A stretch of 13,867 nucleotides of DNA. Source: Competibacteraceae bacterium UBA2788 (GTDB taxonomy: Bacteria > Pseudomonadota > Gammaproteobacteria > Competibacterales > Competibacteraceae). How positions within the stretch are numbered: position 1 is the stretch's first letter; every line of letters begins with the position of its first letter. The position numbers and the translations under genes are program-made. The stretch spans positions 1 through 13,867 of the forward strand of contig DEHY01000218.1 in assembly GCA_002352185.1 (NCBI GenBank), read 5' to 3'. Positions 7,707 through 13,867 of the stretch are shown here, one piece after another. Under the pieces are notes generated by a model. It was not told where the DNA came from. It made no database searches and saw only the letters and a program-made list of their open reading frames with translations.

Positions 7707-9536
7707 ATGGAATTGATTGACTTTCTCCGGCAAACCCAGGCCGAGGTCAGGGAACGCATCAACAACCCGGATGGCGGAACCCCCTACCAGGAGCAGGCTT
7801 TTACCGAAATCGTCATGCAGCACATGGCTGAAATCGGTATGGCATCCGAGCCGGTCGCTTGCCACCATGAAACCAGTTTCGGCAATGCGAAACTTCGCCT
7901 CAGTGGCTATGCCCTGTCCGACGATACTGATCAACTTGATCTGTTCGTGAGTCTGTATTCGGGCACCGATGAATTGAAAACCATTGCCGACAGCGAGACT
8001 AAAAAAGCGGCTGAGCAGTGCCTGCGGTTTCTCAAGGGTTGTGCCGAAGGGAAACTGCTAAAGACCATGGACGAATCCAGCGACGCCTACGCACTCGCCA
8101 TAAGTATCAAAGAGTGCTATCCAACTCTCGACCAGATCAGAATCTATGTCCTGACTGACCAGCGGGCAACAACGAAAAATTTCCAATCCAGGGAAATCCG
8201 CAGCAAAACAATCAAGCTGGAAGTAATGGATATCCAACGATTGCACCACCATTGGATGGAAGGCAAGCCTCGCGATGAGATCACCGTTGATTTTGAGCAA
8301 GTCGCTGGCAGTGCTCTTCCCTGTATTTATGTACAGGGTGAGATGTCTGACTATGATTATGCGCTGACCGTAATCCCCGGAGACGTACTGCGATTTGTCT
8401 ATGAGAAATACGGAGCACGACTGCTTGAAGCTAACGTCCGCTCGTTTCTCAGCGTCACCGGAAAGGTGAATCGGGGGATTAGGGACACTCTAATAAATAA
8501 CCCTGAACACTTTATGGCCTACAACAATGGAATTGTGATTTTGGCGGACGAGATCAGGCTGGAAATTGCTGCGAGCGGACTTCCCGGCATTCTCTGGATG
8601 GGGGGAATGCAAATCGTTAATGGCGGGCAAACGACCGCTTCAATTTATTTTACCAAGAAGAAGGAACCGAAAACCGATCTAAAGCGGGTTCGCATTCCTG
8701 CCAAGATCATTATTCTGCGATCTAATGATGCCGAAGCCGAAGAGAACATGATTTCGGCGGTGTCCCGCTATGCCAACAGTCAGAATGTAGTCAGACAGGC
8801 AGATTTGTCGGCAAACCGGTCTTTCCATGTCGAAATTGAGAAACTCGCTAATACCACCTATTGCCCGGATGGCGTCAGTCGGTGGTTCTACGAACGGGCT
8901 GCCGGCAGCTACAACGTACTGCTGGCCCGCGAAGGCACCACCCCGGCGAAATTGTGCCGGATCAAGGAAAATGTTCCTTCTTCCCGCAAAATCACTAAAA
9001 CCGATTTGGCGAAATTCCTGAGTACCTGGGATCAAAAACCCGATCAAGTCAGCCTTGGCTCACAGAAGAGCTTTATGGCCTTCATGAACAGTCTGGATGC
9101 TGAGAACAGTCCTTGGCCACAACAGCCGGATGTCCTTTTTTACAAGCGGATGATTGCCAAGACAATCCTTTTCAAGGCTGCCCAGAAGCTGGTTCGTCCG
9201 GCATTCAAGGCGTTTCAGGCCAATGTCACGACTTATCTGGTGGCTCTGTTGAGTCATCGCCTGAACAACCGGCTGGACTTGGACTACATCTGGCGGCAAC
9301 AGAGAGTGTCACCCCAGTTGGAAGAACAGATGGGCCAATGGGCCAAAACCGTCAACGATATCCTGCATAAATCCGCCAATGGCCGGATGGTTTCCGAATG
9401 GGCCAAGAAACCGGAATGCTGGACGGCGGTACGAAAGGGAACCTACAGCCCACTGATCGAGGGTATCCCGGAACTGAGACCGGCTGACAGCGGGGCATCC
9501 CCACATCCTGCGGATGTAATTTCGGCATCGGGATAA
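7707..9536 (+). CDS. AIPR family protein (abortive infection / phage resistance)
   Basis: A 609-residue protein of the AIPR family, found in abortive-infection loci and restriction-like islands; its biochemical action is not established to my knowledge. The AIPR core lies at about 225-480. It shows YGARLLEANVRSFLS (235-249), NRGIRDTL (255-262), HFMAYNNGIVILAD (268-281), QIVNGGQTTASIY (302-314) and SRYANSQNVVRQADL (353-367), all hallmarks of the family. The N-terminal 200 residues carry a FTEIV helix and a DQLDLFVSLY strand (75-84). These faintly resemble a degenerate PD-(D/E)XK fold, but I see no matching lysine. The gene starts 6 nt after the DUF4420 stop, with only GAG as ribosome binding site, so it is probably translated with the operon. 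Parts look more A/T-rich than the neighbours, with rare codons AGG, CTA and ATA at 8481-8495. It is the last gene of the + operon and converges on vsr. Confidence 0.9.
   Translation: MELIDFLRQTQAEVRERINNPDGGTPYQEQAFTEIVMQHMAEIGMASEPVACHHETSFGNAKLRLSGYALSDDTDQLDLFVSLYSGTDELKTIADSETKKAAEQCLRFLKGCAEGKLLKTMDESSDAYALAISIKECYPTLDQIRIYVLTDQRATTKNFQSREIRSKTIKLEVMDIQRLHHHWMEGKPRDEITVDFEQVAGSALPCIYVQGEMSDYDYALTVIPGDVLRFVYEKYGARLLEANVRSFLSVTGKVNRGIRDTLINNPEHFMAYNNGIVILADEIRLEIAASGLPGILWMGGMQIVNGGQTTASIYFTKKKEPKTDLKRVRIPAKIIILRSNDAEAEENMISAVSRYANSQNVVRQADLSANRSFHVEIEKLANTTYCPDGVSRWFYERAAGSYNVLLAREGTTPAKLCRIKENVPSSRKITKTDLAKFLSTWDQKPDQVSLGSQKSFMAFMNSLDAENSPWPQQPDVLFYKRMIAKTILFKAAQKLVRPAFKAFQANVTTYLVALLSHRLNNRLDLDYIWRQQRVSPQLEEQMGQWAKTVNDILHKSANGRMVSEWAKKPECWTAVRKGTYSPLIEGIPELRPADSGASPHPADVISASG
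9503..9517. other. Small perfect hairpin at the convergence point
   Basis: ACATCC and GGATGT form a 6-bp perfect stem around a TGC loop, inside the last codons of the AIPR gene. There is no T-run after it in either direction, so it is not a clear intrinsic terminator. It is the only inverted repeat I noticed near the junction of the two converging operons, and it could be chance. Confidence 0.2.
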
Positions 9537-9554
9537 CAATGCTACCAAACCCCA

Positions 9555-9989
9555 TCAGTCCGTGATTTCCGCCGGAGCTTCCAGTGCCAGCCACCGGGCC
9601 AGTAGTTCTCGCAACACCTCACGGTCGCGGGTCTCACACTCCCAGATGACGACTACCCGCCAGCCCTGTTCCATCAGCAGGGCCTGGTTCCTGGCATCCC
9701 GCGCCACATTGCCTTGCAGCTTGCGTTGCCAGAATTCGACATTGGATTTCGGCATATAGGCCATCCGGCAGCCGGAATGTTGATGCCAGAAGCAGCCGTG
9801 GACGAAAATCACGGTACGGAGTCGTCGGATCACGATATCCGGCCGGCCAGGCAGTTTGCCGCCGTGCAAGCGATAACGGATACCCAGATGGTACAGTTCC
9901 CGGCGGGCTGCCCTTTCCGGGGTCGTATCGCGGCTGCGGATATGCGCCATCATTCGTGAACGGGTCGCCCGATCCACGATGTCGGTCAT
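9555..9989 (-). CDS. vsr: Very short patch repair endonuclease Vsr
   Basis: A T:G mismatch endonuclease. It nicks 5' of the thymine produced when 5-methylcytosine deaminates, starting very short patch repair that restores C:G. The 144-residue length is close to E. coli Vsr. Visible residues: Asp51 in GRPDIV, His64 and His69 in HGCFWHQH (64-71), and zinc ligand candidates Cys66, His71, Cys74 and Cys118 (WEC). As I recall them, the catalytic Asp51, His64 and His69 fall at the same numbers as in the E. coli enzyme. The N-terminal MTDIVDRATRSRMM is also typical of the family. The start at 9989 is chosen because its ATG overlaps the methyltransferase stop as ATGA, implying translational coupling; the frame is open further upstream but lacks homology. 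It converges on the AIPR gene with an 18-nt gap. Its presence indicates that the partner methyltransferase makes 5-methylcytosine. Confidence 0.95.
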   Translation of the reverse strand: MTDIVDRATRSRMMAHIRSRDTTPERAARRELYHLGIRYRLHGGKLPGRPDIVIRRLRTVIFVHGCFWHQHSGCRMAYMPKSNVEFWQRKLQGNVARDARNQALLMEQGWRVVVIWECETRDREVLRELLARWLALEAPAEITD

Positions 9990-11650
9990 GACGCACCATA
10001 CCCCAACTGCCGCAACAGTTTCCAGACCACGGCAGCTACTTGCCGCGCCAGAAACGGCGGTACCGCATTGCCAACTTGGGTGTACTGCTGGGTCCGGTTG
10101 CCCTCGAAAAAATAGCTGTCCGGGAAGGTTTGCAGCCGGGCGACTTCGCGCACGGTCAGGCTGCGGCACTGAGCCGGATCAGGATGGATGAAATAGTGGC
10201 CGTCTTTCGCAATATGGCTCATCACGGTGGTAGCGGGCTGATCCGCCACCTGCACCCGAAACCGGTCCTCGAAGTGGCCCGACGCCCAGTTCCGGTGTTG
10301 AGGCGCCATCGCGGCGGGAAACTGAGCCGCCTTGGGTGAAACGCCTTTCAGCCCCGCGTACACGGCGCAGAACAAATAGCGACCCAGATCCTCGGGCATG
10401 TGGGCGCGGGTTTCGTGGTTCAACACCAGCGGTGGATCCAGGCCGTGATACCAGGCTGCCAATCCAGCAAGCGGTGCTTCCATATTCTTGTCGCTTTCTG
10501 AATGCCGAACCGCCACGCTGCGTCCACCCTGCGGCAGATTCGAGCCGGTGACCTGTCGGGCGGCTTGCTCAAACGCAGAACGCAATTCCATATCCTCGAT
10601 CATCGTCGCGAACCGGTCGAACAGAGCCAGCAGTGTTTCCCGCCTGTCGCCTGCCAGGTACGCAGATCGGAGCCACGACAGCCCACTGTGCAGTGGCGGC
10701 AAATCAGCCAGCACTGGGCGGACAGTGACATTAGAATCGGTCAGTGGGCAAAGGCATGGGAATACGCCGCCCTGCCGGTCGAACTGGTTAGCCAAGTCTT
10801 CGCGCAACCCAAACAGAATCACCCGGTGCCGATTCTGAGGGATGCCATAGCGCTCTGCCTGAACGATAAATCGCTCGGGCGGGATCGAGGCGGGATCCTG
10901 TCCATGCCGAAACGAACTTCCGTCAGCCAGCGAATAAATTCGATAATGAGGATGTTGTCGCTGCTTATCCTGTCCATAAGCCTTGGCCGGACTGGCTAAA
11001 TCCTCAAGAATGCGCGGAAACAGCCGTCGTCCGGCGATCCGCGATGACAGGATGCCCTTGACGTTTTCCATCACGAACGCCACCGGCCGGTGGTTGCTCA
11101 ACAGCTCCAGATAAACACGGTACAGGAAGTGTCGGTGATCTAGAGCAGGCCGATAGCCATCAATACCGGCATTGCGAACCCGCCCTACTGAGGAATAAGC
11201 CTGACAGGGCGGGCCGCCGATCAGCACCAGCGGTCTACCCACGTTCGTTTGCGCCCGATGGATCAGGGTTTTTAGCACTGAACCGGTATCCGGCTCGCCC
11301 AGGGTGCGTTCCAGCGTCTCTTCTTCAGCCTGCTGCCAAGCGGATCGGGCCAGATCGCTGTCCGGCGCCACCGGCGTTTTCTGCTCACCGCGCACGTAAG
11401 CGTAATAGCCGGCCAAGGCTCCCGGATCGCCGGCCTGTGCCAGCCGACGATAGAAGCTGCGCAGCCGCAGCGTCCGACAGGCTGAGGGTTCCTGCTCGAC
11501 CGAGGCGATGATGTGGAATGGATGCTGGCCTGGACGGGACTCAAAAGTCGCAAACCCTTCACCCAAACCGCCGCAGCCGGCGAACAAATCCACCAGCAGA
11601 ATTGGGGTGTCGAAGATCGGGTTCGTGCCGCAGGTTTGCAGCGCGGGCAT
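9986..11650 (-). CDS. DNA (cytosine-5) methyltransferase
   Basis: Transfers methyl from S-adenosylmethionine to carbon 5 of a target cytosine, probably marking self DNA for the adjacent defence operon. With the start at 11650 the product has 554 residues. Motif I LVDLFAGCGGLGEGF (19-33) binds the cofactor; motif IV GGPPCQ (145-150) holds catalytic Cys149; motif VI is ENV (195-197); motif VIII is QNRHR (272-276). A target-recognition region fills about 290-465. Motif IX is RSLTVREVARLQTFPDSY (496-513) and motif X is QVGNAVPP (525-532). Spacing between motifs I and IV is about 60 residues longer than in small enzymes such as M.HhaI. The start at 11650 follows an AGAAGAG ribosome-binding-like sequence and sits just before motif I. 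The frame is also open to an ATG at 11704 and a TTG at 11755, giving 572 or 589 residues. The stop overlaps vsr by 4 nt. The recognition sequence cannot be told from the protein by eye. Confidence 0.93.
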   Translation of the reverse strand: MPALQTCGTNPIFDTPILLVDLFAGCGGLGEGFATFESRPGQHPFHIIASVEQEPSACRTLRLRSFYRRLAQAGDPGALAGYYAYVRGEQKTPVAPDSDLARSAWQQAEEETLERTLGEPDTGSVLKTLIHRAQTNVGRPLVLIGGPPCQAYSSVGRVRNAGIDGYRPALDHRHFLYRVYLELLSNHRPVAFVMENVKGILSSRIAGRRLFPRILEDLASPAKAYGQDKQRQHPHYRIYSLADGSSFRHGQDPASIPPERFIVQAERYGIPQNRHRVILFGLREDLANQFDRQGGVFPCLCPLTDSNVTVRPVLADLPPLHSGLSWLRSAYLAGDRRETLLALFDRFATMIEDMELRSAFEQAARQVTGSNLPQGGRSVAVRHSESDKNMEAPLAGLAAWYHGLDPPLVLNHETRAHMPEDLGRYLFCAVYAGLKGVSPKAAQFPAAMAPQHRNWASGHFEDRFRVQVADQPATTVMSHIAKDGHYFIHPDPAQCRSLTVREVARLQTFPDSYFFEGNRTQQYTQVGNAVPPFLARQVAAVVWKLLRQLGYGAS

Positions 11651-11859
11651 GGAATACTCTTCTGCGACCGCAGGCGACCCCAGGGCGGCGATGGGGATTT
11701 TCATGGAACAGGTGCTTTTGGAAATCGGAAGGAGTGTGTTTGGATCAATATTCAACCGGGGTGCGAGCCTTGAAAGTTTGACAGATTGCGCATCGCGTCA
11801 GGTTGCATTTTGCCGCCATGCTATCATGCTGCCATTGCGAAACCGCCCGAAATTCATCC
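11651..11859. other. Divergent intergenic region between the defence island and hldE
   Basis: About 209 bp separates the chosen methyltransferase start (reading left) from the hldE start (reading right). I see no RNA gene, repeat or attachment-site duplication here. It contains the proposed hldE promoter at 11819-11827. A convincing promoter for the leftward methyltransferase gene was not found by eye. If that gene starts at 11704 or 11755, the region is correspondingly shorter. Confidence 0.6.
11819..11827 (+). promoter_or_regulatory. Extended -10 promoter candidate for hldE
   Basis: TGCTATCAT matches the extended -10 form TGnTATAAT, with 5 of 6 bases of the hexamer plus the TG. It would start transcription near 11834, about 26 nt before the hldE ATG. 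No good -35 hexamer lies 16-18 nt upstream, which is usual for extended -10 promoters. Confidence 0.45.
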
Positions 11860-13287
11860 ATGAAACCACACATTCCCCGTTTCGAGCCGGCCCGGATTCT
11901 GATCGCCGGTGACGTGATGCTGGACCGTTACTGGCATGGCCCCAGCTCGCGCATTTCGCCGGAAGCGCCGGTGCCGGTGGTCAAGGTCGAAGAAGTTGAG
12001 GAACGCCCCGGCGGCGCCGCCAATGTAGCCGTCAACATCGCGACGCTCGGCGGTCAGGTTCGGGTGCTGGGCGTGGTGGGCGCCGACGAGGCGGCGACGG
12101 TGCTGGAGGCCAAACTGCATCGTCTGGGCATCGCCAGCGAACTGATCCGGCTGCCGGGACAGGCCACCATTACCAAATTGCGGGTGCTGAGCCGTAACCA
12201 GCAATTGCTGCGGCTGGATTTCGAGGACGGTTTTCCGGGATTCGATCCCGCCGCCCTGCACGAACGCTTCGTCGCGCATTTATCGGATTGCGACGTAGTA
12301 GTGCTGTCCGATTATCAGAAAGGGGCGCTGCGCCGGATTGAAGAGTTGATCGCCGCCGCCCGCGCCGCTGGCCGGCGGGTGCTGGTGGATCCCAAGAGCC
12401 GCAATTTTGACCGTTACCGGGGCGCAACCCTGCTGACGCCCAATCTGGCCGAATTTGAAGCCGTGGCCGGTCCCTGTCGCAGTGAACAGGAGTTGACCGA
12501 TCAAGGCCAGGCGCTGCTGGAGCGTCTGGAACTGGGAGCGCTGCTGATCACCCGTGGCGAACAGGGCATGACCTTGTTGCGGCATGGCGCTGAACCGCTG
12601 CATCTGGCGGCCCGCGCCCGCGAGGTCTATGACGTGACCGGCGCGGGCGACACCGTGATCGCCACTCTTGCCGCCGGCCTGGCTGCCGGTCTGGCCTTGC
12701 CGGCGGCGACGCTGCTGGCCAATCTGGCTGCGGGCATCGTGGTCGGCAAGCTGGGCACGGCCAGCGTCACCGCATCCGAATTGCGGCGGGCGCTGTATGA
12801 ACATGATGAACCGCCGCGCGGAGTGCTGAACGAGGCGCAATTGCTGCAAACGGTGGCTGACGCCAAGGCCCACGGCGAGACCATTGTCATGACCAACGGC
12901 TGTTTCGACATTCTGCACGCCGGCCATGTGACCTATCTGGAGCAGGCCCGGCGGCTGGGCAACCGGCTGATCGTGGCGGTCAACGACGACGCTTCGGTGC
13001 GCCGGCTCAAGGGCGCGGATCGTCCGGTCAACCCGCTGGAACAGCGGATGCGGGTATTGGCCGGGCTGGCGGCGGTGGACTGGGTGGCGCCGTTTTACGA
13101 GGATACCCCGGAGCGGCTGATTTGCGCGGTTCAGCCCGATTATCTGGTCAAGGGCGGCGACAACGATCCGGCCCACATTCCCGGCAATCGCTGCGTCTGG
13201 GACGCGGGCGGCCAAGTAGTGGTGATGGATTATATCGAAGACTGCTCGACCACCCGCACCATTGCCCGCATCCTGCAACGACCATGA
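11860..13287 (+). CDS. hldE: Bifunctional D-glycero-beta-D-manno-heptose-7-phosphate kinase / heptose-1-phosphate adenylyltransferase
   Basis: Cytoplasmic enzyme of ADP-heptose synthesis for the lipopolysaccharide inner core. The N-terminal ribokinase-fold domain phosphorylates heptose 7-phosphate at C1; the C-terminal domain adds AMP to heptose 1-phosphate. With the start at 11860 the product has 475 residues, close to the 477 of E. coli. Kinase domain: GDVMLDRYWHG (17-27), PfkB signature GGAANVAVNIATLGG (51-65) and DVTGAGDT (258-265) with catalytic base Asp264. Nucleotidyltransferase domain: TNGCFDILHAGH, with HxGH at 353-356, and VKGGDN near the end. The frame is open upstream to a TTG at 11803, but those residues show no homology. 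No strong ribosome binding site precedes the ATG. An extended -10 promoter lies 33 nt upstream. The downstream FAD oxidoreductase overlaps by 4 nt. It appears to be a native core gene flanking the defence island. Confidence 0.97.
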   Translation: MKPHIPRFEPARILIAGDVMLDRYWHGPSSRISPEAPVPVVKVEEVEERPGGAANVAVNIATLGGQVRVLGVVGADEAATVLEAKLHRLGIASELIRLPGQATITKLRVLSRNQQLLRLDFEDGFPGFDPAALHERFVAHLSDCDVVVLSDYQKGALRRIEELIAAARAAGRRVLVDPKSRNFDRYRGATLLTPNLAEFEAVAGPCRSEQELTDQGQALLERLELGALLITRGEQGMTLLRHGAEPLHLAARAREVYDVTGAGDTVIATLAAGLAAGLALPAATLLANLAAGIVVGKLGTASVTASELRRALYEHDEPPRGVLNEAQLLQTVADAKAHGETIVMTNGCFDILHAGHVTYLEQARRLGNRLIVAVNDDASVRRLKGADRPVNPLEQRMRVLAGLAAVDWVAPFYEDTPERLICAVQPDYLVKGGDNDPAHIPGNRCVWDAGGQVVVMDYIEDCSTTRTIARILQRP

Positions 13288-13867
13288 TTCCTTCCCTAAA
13301 CCCCAACTCGATCCTGAATGTGGATGTCGCCATCGTGGGCGGCGGCATCGCCGGACTGTGGCTGCTGGCCCGGCTGCGCCAGATAGGTTATGGCGCGTTG
13401 CTGATTGAAAGCGGGCAACTGGGCGCCGGTCAAACGCTGTGCGCCCAAGGCATCATTCACGGCGGCGCCAAGTATGCCTTGCACGGCCAGGTCAGCGATT
13501 CCGCCACGGCGATTGCCGGAATGCCGGCGCTGTGGCGGCGCTGCCTGAACGGCGAGGATGACATGATTGATTTGCGTGGGGCGCGACTGCTGGCCGAGCA
13601 TCAGTATTTGTGGGCGACCCGCGCCCCAACCTCGCGGCTGGCGGCGTTTTTTGCCAGCAGGCTGATGCGCGGGCGGATGGAAAAAGTGGCAGGCGCAGAG
13701 GTGGGCGACCTTCCGGCGGCGCTGCGCCATCCAGAGTTTCAGGGTACGGTGTATCGGTTGGATGAGCCGATCCTGGATGTCGCCTCGGTGCTGCGCGTAT
13801 TCGCCGAACGTTACCGTGAAGCCATCGTGCGCAGTCGGGGTCCCGTCACCCTGAAAGCGGATGGCAC
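13284..13867 (+). CDS. FAD-dependent oxidoreductase, DAO family (C-terminally truncated by window end)
   Basis: The reading frame runs open from the ATG at 13284, which overlaps the hldE stop as ATGA, to the end of the window: 194 complete codons plus two bases. The N-terminus has the Rossmann dinucleotide-binding motif VAIVGGGIAGLWLLARL (15-31) followed by an acidic strand end (LLIES), as in FAD-binding enzymes of the D-amino-acid oxidase / glycerol-3-phosphate dehydrogenase superfamily. The segment GQTLCAQGIIHGGAKYAL resembles the flavin-contacting loop of DAO-like oxidoreductases. Substrate cannot be assigned from this fragment. Tight coupling to hldE suggests co-transcription, but a role in heptose metabolism is not implied by its family. 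Confidence 0.85.
   Translation, partial: MIPSLNPNSILNVDVAIVGGGIAGLWLLARLRQIGYGALLIESGQLGAGQTLCAQGIIHGGAKYALHGQVSDSATAIAGMPALWRRCLNGEDDMIDLRGARLLAEHQYLWATRAPTSRLAAFFASRLMRGRMEKVAGAEVGDLPAALRHPEFQGTVYRLDEPILDVASVLRVFAERYREAIVRSRGPVTLKADG

Noticed and set aside
11651..11755. Longer N-terminus of the methyltransferase from TTG 11755 or ATG 11704
   Set aside because: No ribosome binding site was seen before either, and the added residues show no methyltransferase motif. Not fully excluded, since the frame is open.
11778..11783. Perfect TTGACA as a -35 box for hldE
   Set aside because: At the usual 16-18 nt spacing the downstream hexamers (around 11800-11807) are GC-containing and unlike TATAAT. 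The extended -10 at 11819-11827 is too far away (38 nt) to pair with it.
12280..13278. Long 332-residue reading frame on the - strand opposite hldE
   Set aside because: It is antisense to a clearly real gene, is rich in Gln, Gly, Arg and His as expected for a GC-rich shadow frame, and has no recognisable motif.
1..13867. CRISPR array, tRNA, rRNA, transposase or integrase
   Set aside because: I saw no regularly spaced repeats, tRNA-like cloverleaf, rRNA segment or transposase/integrase motif in any reading frame. This is by eye only.

Overview
The window looks like gammaproteobacterial chromosome. The right end carries hldE, a 475-residue bifunctional heptose-phosphate kinase/adenylyltransferase of the Escherichia coli type. 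The left end carries a sigma-70 very close to gammaproteobacterial RpoD in regions 2-4. I cannot name the species; a moderately GC-rich environmental lineage is an inference.

About 11.6 kb of the window is one defence island. Five genes on the + strand (43-9536) are packed head to tail, with overlaps or gaps of at most 17 nt. In order they encode (1) an RpoD-like sigma factor with N-terminal ankyrin repeats, (2) a MutL/MORC-like GHKL ATPase, (3) a Z1-domain superfamily II helicase/ATPase with a literal DEAD box, (4) a DUF4420-type PD-(D/E)XK protein and (5) an AIPR-family protein. Two genes on the - strand run toward them (11650-9555): a C5-cytosine DNA methyltransferase and a Vsr-type T:G mismatch endonuclease, joined by an ATGA stop/start overlap. 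The GHKL + Z1 + PD-(D/E)XK + AIPR set matches the restriction-like neighbourhoods described for prokaryotic MORC/MutL-like ATPases by Iyer, Abhiman and Aravind (2008). It also matches the system named mza (MutL, Z1, DUF, AIPR) by Gao et al. (2020). The likely logic is that the methyltransferase marks self DNA and Vsr repairs deamination damage at methylated sites. The GHKL, Z1, nuclease and AIPR proteins would then recognise and attack DNA lacking the mark, or carrying a foreign one.

The most unusual element is the first gene. It is an almost complete housekeeping-type sigma-70, including a region 1.1-like segment and the promoter-contacting residues of regions 2.4 and 4.2, with about 95 residues of ankyrin repeats in front. 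Placed first in a defence operon, it could act as a phage-takeover sensor, an operon-specific transcription switch, or a back-up sigma.

After a roughly 210-bp divergent intergenic region with an extended -10 promoter facing right, the sequence returns to core genes: hldE (lipopolysaccharide heptose synthesis) and, overlapping it by 4 nt, an FAD-dependent oxidoreductase cut off by the window end. Sampled base composition also differs: 26 of 60 bases are G or C at 8461-8520 in the AIPR gene, against 42 of 60 at 12001-12060 in hldE. This fits a transferred island next to native chromosome.
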